49,714 nucleotides of DNA, from the NCBI RefSeq assembly GCF_041821045.1, contig NZ_JBGUAW010000015.1, positions 1 through 49,714 on the forward strand, given 5' to 3'. Positions 1-7,952 of this stretch are shown here, piece after piece; the stretch's first letter is position 1, and every line of letters begins with the position of its first letter. This DNA is from Thiohalorhabdus sp. Cl-TMA (GTDB lineage: Bacteria; Pseudomonadota; Gammaproteobacteria; Thiohalorhabdales; Thiohalorhabdaceae). The translations under genes were made by a program, and so were the position numbers. The notes beneath the pieces are model-generated. The model saw only the letters and a program-made list of their open reading frames with translations. It had not been told where the DNA came from and made no database searches.

Positions 1-40
1 GGTCTTCAATCTGTTCGTACTGTGCTTGGGTGATTTCCAT
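1..40 (-). CDS. IS5-family transposase, N-terminal fragment (runs off the window)
   Basis: Reading leftward from an ATG at 40-38, the first 13 residues are MEITQAQYEQIED. This matches the characteristic N-terminus of IS5-group (IS427-like) transposases, remembered as MEIT-x-AQYE-x-I. Only this start lies inside the window, so the rest of the gene and its catalytic DDE residues cannot be checked. The AT-rich leader at 41-60 fits an IS leader. Identification rests on 13 residues and is moderate. Confidence 0.55.
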   Translation of the reverse strand, partial: MEITQAQYEQIED

Positions 41-76
41 TAGCACAGTATATCAAATAGCGTTAACAGGCCCTAG
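41..76 (-). mobile_element. Probable terminus and target site of the IS5-type element
   Basis: On the minus strand the leader of the transposase begins GGCCTGTTAACG (72-61), similar to known IS5-group ends. It is directly preceded by CTAG (73-76), which fits the YTAR target duplicated by this family. The other end is outside the window, so neither the inverted repeat nor the duplication can be confirmed. Confidence 0.4.
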
Positions 77-112
77 GGGGCTCCAAGCCTGAGCGGGGGG
101 TACCCCGGCAAA

Positions 113-147
113 CGCCGTTTCACCGGTGCGGCACCGGTGAAACGGCG
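113..147. terminator. Perfect 17-bp inverted repeat with 1-nt spacer
   Basis: CGCCGTTTCACCGGTGC (113-129) is followed after one G by its exact reverse complement (131-147). It lies 2 bp beyond the stop of the small minus-strand gene ending at 150, so it could act as a hairpin terminator. No T-run follows, so a protein-binding or REP-like role is also possible. Confidence 0.5.
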
Positions 148-149
148 GA

Positions 150-371
150 TCATTCGGGAAGCAGGGACTGCGGGGACTGGCCCGTGGGGGCGGGCGGATC
201 GAGGGCCCCGGCGTGGTAGGCGAGCTCCAGGGCGTCCTGCAGCCACTTGAGCCGCTGCGCGGGCGTGCGGAGGAGAAAGGCCTCGCGGCGCAAACGGTCG
301 GCGTCGGCCCATCCCCCCCAGGGATCGGCGGCTTCCGATGCGGGCAGCGGCGTCGGCTTACTTCCGGTCAT
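150..371 (-). CDS. Small conserved partner of the nucleotidyltransferase
   Basis: A 73-residue soluble protein. Its central part (FLLRTPAQRLKWLQDALELA) looks helical and is of the type often coded next to MNT/AbiEii-like nucleotidyltransferases. The start ATG at 371 was preferred over an upstream in-frame ATG because a purine-rich GAGAGGGG ribosome site lies just before it. The gene overlaps the last 14 bp of the upstream nucleotidyltransferase, so the two are probably translationally coupled. A toxin-antitoxin-like or accessory role is an inference from this pairing only; no catalytic motif is visible. Confidence 0.7.
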   Translation of the reverse strand: MTGSKPTPLPASEAADPWGGWADADRLRREAFLLRTPAQRLKWLQDALELAYHAGALDPPAPTGQSPQSLLPE

Positions 372-912
372 GGTCCCCTCTCTGCTGGATCTCCCGCAGC
401 CTCCGGGCATCCTCCTGGTCCGAGTCCCGCCCGGTGGCCTCCTTGAGGGCGATCAGGTCCTCAATGGCGGCCAGATGGCAGCGGCCATCGGGGAGCTCCA
501 CGTCCCGGGCCCGCTCCCACATACCCCCGAAAGGGAGGGGCGATTCGACGAACAAGTCTACCGTAGGGGAATTCCCGGATGCATCCCAGAAGCTGAACAC
601 GGTGAGCCCCTCCCGCTCGATCCAGTCGCGCCGCTGGTCGGGATCGGCGAATCCCTGGGGATCCACGGGCGCCCCGGCCTGGAAGCCCTGGGCCAGTAGG
701 GTCTCCACGGCGCGCCGGGCATTGTCCGGCTCAAGATCCACCACCAGATCGATGTCGGCTGTCAGGCGGTCCAGCCCGTGGAGAACGGTGGCCAGTCCGC
801 CGACAACCACGTAACGCACCCCGGCCGCATTCAAGGCCTCGAAAACGCGGGTAAAGTTGGTAGGCGCCAAACCGAACCCCGAAAACGGGCCGCCCGGGGG
901 CGGCGGGATCAT
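358..912 (-). CDS. Nucleotidyltransferase, AbiEii/MNT-like
   Basis: A 184-residue protein with a minimal nucleotidyltransferase fold. The N-terminal region has GGLATVLHGLDRLTADIDLV, which is the G-G-x-A...H-G...T-x-D-I-D-L signature with the two metal-binding aspartates in DID. A third acidic residue may be the D of TVDLFVES. This family transfers nucleotides to proteins or tRNA and often forms type IV toxin-antitoxin pairs (AbiE, MNT/HEPN). The C-terminus (IEDLIALKEATGRDSDQEDA) is typical of stand-alone members. It is followed by the overlapping small gene at 150-371. The start ATG at 912 lacks a clear ribosome site. The substrate is unknown. Confidence 0.8.
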   Translation of the reverse strand: MIPPPPGGPFSGFGLAPTNFTRVFEALNAAGVRYVVVGGLATVLHGLDRLTADIDLVVDLEPDNARRAVETLLAQGFQAGAPVDPQGFADPDQRRDWIEREGLTVFSFWDASGNSPTVDLFVESPLPFGGMWERARDVELPDGRCHLAAIEDLIALKEATGRDSDQEDARRLREIQQRGDHDRK

Positions 913-1259
913 ACCGGGCGGGCGCTCGGACCGCCGGACTGCGGGCCGGGATTCGTCCCGGCGCTCCTCTGGAAATTATTTCCCGCAACGCATCGCTTCT
1001 CAACCCGGGCGACGCCCTCCGGCGCCGAAAGCCTCCGCATGTCAAGTCTTTTTACGCTTCCCGGCCGGACGCGCGGTCCCTGTCCCGGAGTCTCGCCGAC
1101 AGCAGTGGTTGCCGAATGGCTCCCCCAGACACCATGCCCTTCCCGGCCGGGGTGGCCTGTTCCGCGGTTTACAGGTAGGGTCGATTATCGTTTTTTTCAA
1201 ACTCGTTCTCGGAGAGGAAATATCAACACCTCCGGGAACCAGCCGAAAATGGGGGGATC
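913..1259. other. Intergenic region between divergent genes
   Basis: No convincing gene. Overlapping reading frames here are low-complexity GC-rich shadows. The stretch near 1190-1215 is locally T-rich and may hold the promoter of the downstream lipoprotein gene, but no clear -35/-10 pair could be assigned. Confidence 0.4.
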
Positions 1260-2156
1260 ATGCAGACTGGACTGGGTTTGCGGACGCTGGGCGCCTGCTT
1301 GGGCGCCGCCTTGCTGGCCGCCTGCGCGGCGGAGGAGAACGGGACCACCGGAAGCCTCACCCTGGGAGTCACCGATGCCCCGGTGGACCAGGCGGCGGAG
1401 GTGGTGATGTCCTTCACCGGTGTCACGGTGAAGCCGGCGGAAGGCCCGGCCGTGGAGCGAAGCTTCGAGGAAGCCCGATCAGTGGATCTGCTGGCGCTCA
1501 CGGGAGCCGCCCGGGAGAAGCTGCTGGACGGGGTCGCGATACCCGCGGGGGCGTACAGCTGGATCCGCCTGCACGTGGCGGCGGAACGGGGAGCCACCGA
1601 CTCTTACCTGATGCGCAACGGGGAGAAGCATTCGCTGTACGTCCCCAGCGGCGGGCAGACCGGACTGAAGCTGGTTCGCGGCTTCACGCTCCAGGAAGAC
1701 GGGAAGGCGGATTTCACGGTGGATTTCGAGCTGCGCAAGTCCATCCACCAGCCCCAGTCGGGCTCCGGCTATCAGCTACGCCCGAGCCTCCGGCTGGTGG
1801 ACAATTCCTCCACGGGCCACCTGGAGGGCGTGGTGAGTGGCAGCTACGTCACCAACAAGTGCGGCGGCAGCGGGAACGGCCTCGCGGTGTATGTCTACGC
1901 CGGCGCGGACGCAACACCCGTGGATCTGGACGGCAGGGAGCCCGAGCCCGTGACCACCGCGCTGGTGGAACAGGACGACGAGAACGGCGCCTATGCCTAT
2001 GCCGCCGGTTACCTGCCGAAGGGCGATTACACCGTGGCCTTCACCTGCAAGGCCGACAACGACGATCCGGAGCTGGACGACAGCGACGTGGGCCTGCGGG
2101 ACGCGGCCAACGTGGAGATCGTCGCCGGGGAGACGACGACGCACGACTTCCCGTAG
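1260..2156 (+). CDS. DUF4382 domain lipoprotein
   Basis: A 298-residue exported lipoprotein. The N-terminus is a short hydrophobic signal ending in the lipobox LLAAC with the lipidated cysteine at residue 22. Residues about 31-190 match the DUF4382 pattern: GSLTLGVTDAPVD at the start, then VxxxFTGVTV and a segment on linear regression-like beta strands ending LRPSLRLVD. The remaining ~110 residues (GVVSGSYV...GDYTVAFTCKAD) resemble a carboxypeptidase-regulatory-like beta sandwich. The family has no known enzymatic role; a surface or periplasmic structural function is inferred. A GGGGGATC site precedes the ATG. A strong hairpin terminator follows at 2187-2209. Confidence 0.85.
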   Translation: MQTGLGLRTLGACLGAALLAACAAEENGTTGSLTLGVTDAPVDQAAEVVMSFTGVTVKPAEGPAVERSFEEARSVDLLALTGAAREKLLDGVAIPAGAYSWIRLHVAAERGATDSYLMRNGEKHSLYVPSGGQTGLKLVRGFTLQEDGKADFTVDFELRKSIHQPQSGSGYQLRPSLRLVDNSSTGHLEGVVSGSYVTNKCGGSGNGLAVYVYAGADATPVDLDGREPEPVTTALVEQDDENGAYAYAAGYLPKGDYTVAFTCKADNDDPELDDSDVGLRDAANVEIVAGETTTHDFP

Positions 2157-2186
2157 GCCTTTCCGCCCGCAAGGCGAGCACCTGCA

Positions 2187-2209
2187 AAGGCCCGGCGCAG
2201 CCGGGCCTT
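2187..2209. terminator. Hairpin terminator between convergent genes
   Basis: AAGGCCCGGC / GCCGGGCCTT form a perfect 10-bp stem with a GCA loop, 30 bp after the DUF4382 stop and 23 bp from the ChaB stop on the other strand. It probably serves both convergent genes. Confidence 0.7.
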
Positions 2210-2231
2210 CCTACATCCCGGCCGGCCGAGC

Positions 2232-2450
2232 TCATTCCTTCTTCACCCACTCGCCGTTGTCGTTCTTGGTGTAATCCAGCTTCACCATGCTCCAGGCCAC
2301 CCGCATGGCCACCTCCTCGCGGGGTTCATCGGGGTCCCTGCGGCTCCTTGGATCGGCGTATTCCTCGTAGGCGGAATTGTAAGCCTCCTTGAAGACCTCC
2401 TGCCCGCCCTCGGGCAGGTTGTTGCGGACCTGCTCGGGAAGCTCCTCCAA
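2232..2450 (-). CDS. chaB: ChaB family protein (possibly disabled by a stop in codon 3)
   Basis: A 72-residue ChaB-type protein: LPEQVRNNLPEGGQEVFKEA, then the NSAYEEY and EEVAMRVAWSMVK blocks typical of the family. ChaB is annotated as a regulator of the ChaA cation antiporter, although its biochemical role is unclear. The reading frame is open from a TTG at 2450. Five codons upstream, in the same frame, is ATG CCT TAG (2465-2457), which reads as the family's usual M-P-[aromatic] start with the third codon mutated to a stop. Either translation starts at the TTG, weakly preceded by AGGA, or the gene is silenced. No chaA lies nearby. Confidence 0.75.
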   Translation of the reverse strand: MEELPEQVRNNLPEGGQEVFKEAYNSAYEEYADPRSRRDPDEPREEVAMRVAWSMVKLDYTKNDNGEWVKKE

Positions 2451-2575
2451 CCGATCCTAAGGCATGGCGTTTCTCCGCACGGAATCTTTCCAAAACCCAT
2501 CCCCTATCCCGCCGGCGGCGATCGCGCAAGCCGGGGAAGCCCCATTACCGGGAGCGGCCGAACGGACGCGCCCCC

Positions 2576-2593
2576 TAGGACCCTTCGGTCCTA
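2576..2593. other. Short perfect hairpin in the ChaB/MFS divergent region
   Basis: TAGGACC CTTC GGTCCTA gives a 7-bp stem with a 4-nt loop, partly extended by CCC/GGG outside. It sits between divergent genes, so it is not an obvious terminator; it may be an operator or a leader structure of the MFS gene. Confidence 0.35.
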
Positions 2594-2664
2594 CAGGGCT
2601 TGCGGAATTTGCTAGGCTACCTGTCCGCTGGCCGCATTCACGCAATCACCTGGACAAGCCGCCC

Positions 2665-3858
2665 ATGAACCATTCGCGCCTCGCCCTGCTACTGGGCGCA
2701 TCGGTGGCCGTCAGTCCGCTGGCCATGGACGCCTACCTGCCCGCTTTTCCGGAGATCGCCCGGACCTTCGGGATCCCCAACCATCAGGTGGGGATGTCCG
2801 TGAGCATCTACCTGCTGGGGCTGGCGTTGGGCCACCTGATCGGCGGCCCGCTTTCGGACCGCTACGGGCGGCAGCGCGTCATGCTCGGCGGGCTGGGCAT
2901 GTTCGTGGCGGGCAGCCTGCTGCTGGGCTTCAGCGCTTCCTTCGACGCGCTGCTGGGCTGGCGTTTCCTGCAAGCCCTGGGGGGCGGCTTCTGCGTGGTG
3001 AGCGTCCCGGCCATCGCCCGCGATCACACCAGCGGCGCGGAAGGGGCGCGCCTGTTCAGCCTCATCGCCCTGGTGACCTTCGTGGCGCCAGCCACGGCCC
3101 CCACCATCGGCACCGGCATCCTCCACCTCACCAGCTGGCCCGGGATCTTCTTCTTCCTGGCCCTGTACGCCGCCACCATCGCGGTCTTGCTCCGGGTCAC
3201 CCTATTCCGCAGCTACCCGCATCAGCCCGGCCACTGCGCGCCGCTCCACACCCTGGTGACCAACTACCTGCACGTGCTGCGGCACGGTACCGCCATGCGC
3301 CTGCTCGGCATCCAGGCTTTGGTGTTCAGCGTAATGATGGTGTACATCACCCACGGCTCGTTCATACTCCAGGACTGGTACGGACTGTCCAAGCCCGTGT
3401 TCTCCGCCATCATGGCCGGCACCGTCGGCGCCATGGCGGCGTTCAACATCTCCAACAGGTGGCTCCTGCGCCGCTGGTCGCCCGCCATCATCCTCCGCGC
3501 CGCCGTCCTGCTCCAGGCCGCCGCCCTGCTCTATCTGGTGGCGGTGGTCCATACGAGCCCCCGCTTGGCGCTGTTCCTTCCCGGGCTGATCCTGGCCCTC
3601 GGCAGCTTCGGTGCCGGCGTGCCCAACACCTTCTCCCTGTTCCTGGAATTCTTTCGGGAGATGGCCGCCACCGCCGCGGCCCTGATGGGCGCGCTGCGAT
3701 TCAGCATCGCCGGCACCATCAGCGGCCTTTCCTCCCAGGTCGTGGGCGGCAGCCTGTCCATGGTGGTGCTGATGATGGCGGGCTGCTCCCTGACGGCCCT
3801 CTTCCTGGCCTGGAACACCCCCCATGCTGTGGCCCGGAGCGGCGAGCAGCCGTCGTAG
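2665..3858 (+). CDS. MFS drug-resistance transporter, Bcr/CflA type
   Basis: A 397-residue inner-membrane protein with about 12 hydrophobic segments. The N-terminus (SPLAMDAYLPAFPEIARTF) carries the D-x-Y-L-P motif of the Bcr/CflA family. The MFS loop 2-3 signature is seen as GPLSDRYGRQRVMLGG. These proteins export small molecules such as bicyclomycin, chloramphenicol or cysteine by proton antiport; the substrate here is unknown. The start ATG at 2665 was chosen because the open frame upstream (from 2464) encodes a proline-rich hydrophilic stretch unlike any MFS N-terminus. The gene is apparently single. Confidence 0.85.
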   Translation: MNHSRLALLLGASVAVSPLAMDAYLPAFPEIARTFGIPNHQVGMSVSIYLLGLALGHLIGGPLSDRYGRQRVMLGGLGMFVAGSLLLGFSASFDALLGWRFLQALGGGFCVVSVPAIARDHTSGAEGARLFSLIALVTFVAPATAPTIGTGILHLTSWPGIFFFLALYAATIAVLLRVTLFRSYPHQPGHCAPLHTLVTNYLHVLRHGTAMRLLGIQALVFSVMMVYITHGSFILQDWYGLSKPVFSAIMAGTVGAMAAFNISNRWLLRRWSPAIILRAAVLLQAAALLYLVAVVHTSPRLALFLPGLILALGSFGAGVPNTFSLFLEFFREMAATAAALMGALRFSIAGTISGLSSQVVGGSLSMVVLMMAGCSLTALFLAWNTPHAVARSGEQPS

Positions 3859-4156
3859 CTCCGGGCCACCTACCCCCTAGCGCCTAATGGCATTCCCGGA
3901 AAGACGTCCCCGTATGCCCGCAGCTTCGGGATAGAACCGGCGGTTCACGGGACCAAATCCTGAGGACCGAATCGCGACGCACCGGCGTTCAGGCCCTCCC
4001 GGACCCACGCCCGAGGCCGGGGACCCGGGACGACCCAACTCCTGCGCCCCTCGAAAAAGCCTCCCGATTTCGTCGAGAATGATCTGCAAGACCCTTTTCC
4101 CCTGCTAGGCCGGATACCGATTTTCATTAGCCGATACCGGGCTACCGGGAGCAACC

Positions 4157-6058
4157 ATGTCGTCACCGGGCAGCGCCAACGCCTCCGGGGTGGATTTTCA
4201 GGACGTTCTCGAAGCATCGCAGGACCTCTACGCCCTGGTGGCCCCCGATCCGCCGGATTTCACACTTCTGGCGGCCCGCGACGGCTATGTGCGCAGTGCC
4301 ATGCGCCCCCGGGAGGAGCTGATCGGACGGAGCATCTTCGATGCCTTTCCGCAGAACCCCGAAGTGCCGGAGGGTCAGGGCGGCAGCGTGCTGAGCGCCT
4401 CCTTCGAGCGGGTCCTGCGCAACAAGCAGACCCACAGCATCGGAACCTTCCGCTACGACGCCCCGGACCCCCAAAGCCCGGCGCAGTTCGCCGAACGCTA
4501 CTGGAGCCCCCGCAATATCCCCGTTCTCGACGGGGAAGGCGAAGTACGCTACATCCTGCACCGAGTGGACGAGGTCACCGACTTCGTCCTGCGCGAGCGC
4601 TTCCAGGCTCCCCGCACCTCCAATGTCCGCGGCTCCAAAGAGGGCAAGCACGTGCTCATCGCCGAAGCCGACCCTGGCCGACGCCATTACCTGGAGCAGC
4701 TATTCACCACGCAGTGGCACGTGCAGACCGCCGCTTCGGCCCGGGAGGCCCTGGACGAGATCCAGCGCCACATGCCGGACGTGGTCTTCACGGGCATGGA
4801 CCTGCCCGATCTACAGGGGGACGAGCTCACCAAGATGCTCCGGCAGGAATCGCATACCTCCGATCTGCCGGTAATCCTCACCCTGGCCAAGGCCAGTCCC
4901 CGGCAGTTCCGCGAGGCCTTCCGGGCCGGCGCCAACGAGGTGGTGAGCGGCCAAGCCTCGGCGCGGGAGCTGATCGCGCGCGCCGAGGCCCAGGTGGCGG
5001 CGGCCGAGCTGCGCAACCCCCTTACCCCCATCGCCAATATTGCCCAGCTCCTGCAGCTGAAGAAGGACGACATGGGATCGACGCAGCTGGAGGAAGCCTC
5101 CACAGTGCTGCCCCGGCAGATTACCCACCTGACCCGCATCGTCGACGACCTCCTGGACCTCTCCCGGATCGACCGGGGCCGGATCACCCTCCAGGAAGAG
5201 GCCGTGGACCTGCGCGGCGTGGTCCCGCAGGCGGTGGAATCCATTCCGAGCCTACACGAGGGGGACAGCCACGACTTCGCCCAATCCCTCCCCGAGCACC
5301 CCCTGGTGGTTAACGGCGACCCGGTCCGCCTCACCCAGGTCCTGACCAACCTCCTCGACAACGCCGTGAAGTACACTCCCAGCGAGGGCTGGATCCGGCT
5401 GGAGGCATCCCGGGAGGGCCAATGGGCGGTCCTGCGGGTCCTGGATAACGGTTCCGGCATCGAGCCGCACTTCCTGCCGAGGCTGTTCGACACCTTCGAG
5501 CGCGGCCCCAACCGGAGCACCCAGACCATGGGCCTGGGACTGGGCCTGCCCCTGGTTCGCCGCCTGACGGAGCTCCACGGCGGCACGGTGGAAGTCCATA
5601 GCCCCGGATCCGGCCAGGGCAGCCGGTTCTCCGTGTACCTGCCCGCCGCCGAGGCACAAACCGAGCGGAGTGGTCTCACCCAGGAGGCATCCGCGGCGTC
5701 CTCGGGCCGGGTCCTCGTAGTGGAGGACAACGAGGACGTGGCCAGCTCGCTGCGCTTCCTCCTCGAGGCGTTGGGCCAGGAGGTGGAGCACGCCGCCTCG
5801 GGGAAGGCCGCCCTGGAGGCCATGGAACGGAGCCGCCCGGCGCTCGTCCTCCTGGACATCGGGCTGCCGGACAGGAACGGCTTCGAGGTGGCCGGCGAGC
5901 TGCGCCGCTCCTCGCGTGGCACCCCCCTGGTGGCGCTCTCCGGGCACCCGCTCTCCAACTTCCCGGACGAGCCCGCGGAGGTCTTCGACGAATACCTGCT
6001 CAAGCCGCCCACTCTGGAGCGCCTGAAGCAGGCCTTGAGCCGAATGCGGGACGACTGA
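4157..6058 (+). CDS. Hybrid histidine kinase/response regulator with lost phospho-acceptors
   Basis: A 633-residue cytoplasmic protein. Domains in order: PAS (about 13-145), receiver 1 (164-280), truncated HisKA (281-340), HATPase_c (about 375-497; N box LLDNAVKYTP, G1 VLDNGSGIEP, G2 GLGLGLPLV) and receiver 2 (519-630). Receiver 2 keeps Asp567 (LLDIGLPD) and Lys616 (LLKPP). Receiver 1 has Gly213 where the phospho-Asp belongs (VVFTGMDLPD). The H box reads AAELRNPLTPI, so Ala283 replaces the conserved histidine, and the usual linker before it is missing: the last receiver helix runs directly into ELRNPL. It therefore probably cannot autophosphorylate. GGGAG precedes the ATG. It could work as an ATP-binding or phosphatase-type regulator, or be decaying. 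Confidence 0.85.
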   Translation: MSSPGSANASGVDFQDVLEASQDLYALVAPDPPDFTLLAARDGYVRSAMRPREELIGRSIFDAFPQNPEVPEGQGGSVLSASFERVLRNKQTHSIGTFRYDAPDPQSPAQFAERYWSPRNIPVLDGEGEVRYILHRVDEVTDFVLRERFQAPRTSNVRGSKEGKHVLIAEADPGRRHYLEQLFTTQWHVQTAASAREALDEIQRHMPDVVFTGMDLPDLQGDELTKMLRQESHTSDLPVILTLAKASPRQFREAFRAGANEVVSGQASARELIARAEAQVAAAELRNPLTPIANIAQLLQLKKDDMGSTQLEEASTVLPRQITHLTRIVDDLLDLSRIDRGRITLQEEAVDLRGVVPQAVESIPSLHEGDSHDFAQSLPEHPLVVNGDPVRLTQVLTNLLDNAVKYTPSEGWIRLEASREGQWAVLRVLDNGSGIEPHFLPRLFDTFERGPNRSTQTMGLGLGLPLVRRLTELHGGTVEVHSPGSGQGSRFSVYLPAAEAQTERSGLTQEASAASSGRVLVVEDNEDVASSLRFLLEALGQEVEHAASGKAALEAMERSRPALVLLDIGLPDRNGFEVAGELRRSSRGTPLVALSGHPLSNFPDEPAEVFDEYLLKPPTLERLKQALSRMRDD

Positions 6059-6083
6059 CACGGAGGGCGCGCGGGTACCGGGA

Positions 6084-6770
6084 TCAGGCCTCCGGCCGCT
6101 GCAGCAGGATGACGTCCGAGCCGATGAACCGGGCCGCCAGTCCCTCCTGCCGGGTCCACCATTCGAAGGTGGTCCGGGAGAAGAAGCCAATGTGGGTGGG
6201 ATCGCGGATATAGTGCCAGGCGGCGAAGCGCTCGCGATCGAGGACCAGCTTGGTCATGAGGCCGAGCCAGCCCCCAGGCCGCAGCAGCGTCGCCAGGCGG
6301 CGCAGCTCCTCGCCGGGACGGGCCAGGTGCTCCACCACCTCCGTGGCGGTGATGAAATCGAGGCCGGAACGCAGGGCGGCGCGGTCCGGAGCGTAGAAGG
6401 GATCGTAGAGTGCCACCCGGTGGCCGGCCTCCTCCAGCATGGCGGCGAGCGCGGGAGCCGGACCGCAGCCGAAATCCAGGCCGGAGGCGCGGGCCGGCAG
6501 CCGCGCCATCAGCGGCTCCGCAAGCCGGCTCAGGAACCGCCGGTAGCCGGGATCGTCCGGGCGGTTCTCGTGGCGATCGTATTCGGCCCGCTCCGCCGCG
6601 GGCGAAAGGTGGTAGCGCGGCGGCACGAAGACGAAGCCGCATTCCGCGCAGCACAGGTACCGACGCCGGCCGTCCGCGTGATAGGGCATTGCCTCCCCCC
6701 GCCCGCAGAGCGGACAATCCGCCTCCCGCACCTTCCCGCCCTCCCCTGGATGGCCGGTCTGCGCCGGCAT
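6084..6770 (-). CDS. Zinc-ribbon class I SAM-dependent methyltransferase
   Basis: A 228-residue protein. The N-terminus has two CxxC pairs (CPLCG and CAECG) forming a likely zinc ribbon. A Rossmann methyltransferase domain follows with the SAM-binding motif LDFGCGPAPALA and the motif ITATEVVEHLARP. The later segment (WHYIRDPTHIGFFSRTTFEW) is typical of this hypothetical methyltransferase group. Substrate unknown. The ATG at 6770 starts 6 bp after the arfB stop. A GTG at 6731 has a much stronger ribosome site (GGGGAGGG), so the true start may be there, directly before the zinc ribbon. Confidence 0.8.
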   Translation of the reverse strand: MPAQTGHPGEGGKVREADCPLCGRGEAMPYHADGRRRYLCCAECGFVFVPPRYHLSPAAERAEYDRHENRPDDPGYRRFLSRLAEPLMARLPARASGLDFGCGPAPALAAMLEEAGHRVALYDPFYAPDRAALRSGLDFITATEVVEHLARPGEELRRLATLLRPGGWLGLMTKLVLDRERFAAWHYIRDPTHIGFFSRTTFEWWTRQEGLAARFIGSDVILLQRPEA

Positions 6771-6776
6771 GCTGGT

Positions 6777-7187
6777 TCAATACACCTTGCGGCGCAGGGC
6801 CTTCTTCTCCTTGTGCCGCTTCTTGGCTTCCATGCGCCGGCGCTGGGAGGCCCGGCTCGGCCGGGAGGCTCGGCGTTTCGCGGGCCGCTGCCCGGCGCTC
6901 TGGACCAGGGCCTGCAGCCGGTTCAGGGCCTCGGCCCGGTTCTGCTCCCGGGTGCGATGATTCTGGGCCTTGATGACCACCACGCCGTCCTTGGTGATCC
7001 GCCGGTCCCGCATGGCCAGCATCCCTTGCCGGTAGTGCTCGGGCAGGGAGGAGGCCCGGACATCGAAGCGCAGATGCACGGCGCTGGCCACCTTGTCTAC
7101 GTTCTGGCCGCCGGCCCCCTGGGCACGCACGGCCGTGATCTCGATTTCCTGGTCGGGAATCCCGACCTTATTGGAGATCCGAAGCAT
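6777..7187 (-). CDS. arfB: Peptidyl-tRNA hydrolase ArfB, ribosome rescue
   Basis: A 136-residue protein with the release-factor catalytic loop GAGGQNVDK (GGQ at residues 26-28), then VHLRFD, and the very basic C-terminal tail (RRMEAKKRHKEKKALRRK) that inserts into the mRNA channel of stalled ribosomes. It hydrolyses peptidyl-tRNA on non-stop complexes. Length and layout match the family. It overlaps the end of cbiZ by 20 bp and is followed by a methyltransferase gene after 6 bp, so the three probably share a transcript. Confidence 0.93.
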   Translation of the reverse strand: MLRISNKVGIPDQEIEITAVRAQGAGGQNVDKVASAVHLRFDVRASSLPEHYRQGMLAMRDRRITKDGVVVIKAQNHRTREQNRAEALNRLQALVQSAGQRPAKRRASRPSRASQRRRMEAKKRHKEKKALRRKVY

Positions 7188-7848
7188 CGCGCCCCTCCGT
7201 CATGGCCAGGGAGGCGCCCACCGCCTCGCGCACCGCGGCGGCCAGCGCCTGTCCGGAGGCGGTATGGTAACCGGTAAAGGCCGTGCGGTCCCCGGGCCGG
7301 GCAACGACGGCCACGGCATCGGTGCCCGTGCCGGTGGCCGGGCGCCGGGAGCCCGGGACGGTCCGGCCGAGATCGCCGAGCACGGCGGTCTTGGCCTCCG
7401 CGACCAGGGCCAGCGCCTCCGCCCGGGCCGAGGCGGTCAGCTCCTGCCCGGTGACTGCGATCACGTTGATGGTGCCGGGACCCGCCGGCTCCGGGGCCGG
7501 ATCACCGGCATGATGGGCATTGCTGGTGCCGACGGTTGCGAGCACGGACCAGAGGGGCGCCTGGCGTGGCGCCCGGGCCAGGCCGAGATCCTCGGCGGAA
7601 ACCCCGGTCATGAGTCCGGTGAGCGGGCCCCGCCAGCCCTGCTCGGCGGCCAGCCGCTCGAAGGCCGCGGCGGGATCGGCGCAGGCCGCATGGCAGTCCG
7701 GGCCGTGCACGCAGAGATTCACCACCCGCCGGACCCGGACGTCCCCTCCGCCCACCGGGGCGGAGGAAAGCACCGGTCGCGGGCTGTCGAAATGGAGCGC
7801 GTTCCAGCGTGGATGGCGCTCCAGGTGGACGCCGGGAGGAAATTGCAT
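7168..7848 (-). CDS. cbiZ: Adenosylcobinamide amidohydrolase CbiZ
   Basis: A 226-residue protein matching CbiZ: VVNLCVHG, the central LMTGVS and VATVG-like (LATVGTSNAHHAGDPA) motifs, GTINVIAVT, and the C-terminal ATGTGTDAVAVV. The enzyme cleaves the aminopropanol-linked side chain of adenosylcobinamide to give cobyric acid, allowing salvage and remodelling of corrinoids. No other cobalamin gene and no cobalamin riboswitch were seen nearby. The ATG at 7848 has no strong ribosome site. Confidence 0.88.
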   Translation of the reverse strand: MQFPPGVHLERHPRWNALHFDSPRPVLSSAPVGGGDVRVRRVVNLCVHGPDCHAACADPAAAFERLAAEQGWRGPLTGLMTGVSAEDLGLARAPRQAPLWSVLATVGTSNAHHAGDPAPEPAGPGTINVIAVTGQELTASARAEALALVAEAKTAVLGDLGRTVPGSRRPATGTGTDAVAVVARPGDRTAFTGYHTASGQALAAAVREAVGASLAMTEGRDASDLQ

Positions 7849-7952
7849 GGGCCGGGCCGCGGGCTTGGAGAAGGGAGGCCAAATCTAGCAGATGGGCCCT
7901 CCGAGCCCAATGGCCCGCAGCGACTGCGGGCGACCGAGCCGCTTCGCTCCGC

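Noticed and set aside
857-2392. Plus-strand open frame of 511 codons
   Set aside because: Overlaps the DUF4382 lipoprotein in another frame; Arg/Gly-rich translation.
4687-6780. Minus-strand open frame of 697 codons
   Set aside because: It overlaps the hybrid kinase and the methyltransferase; the translation is Arg/Ser/Pro-rich without domain features.
7849-7952. Possible cobalamin riboswitch upstream of cbiZ
   Set aside because: The leader is only about 100 bp and shows no B12-box-like sequence.
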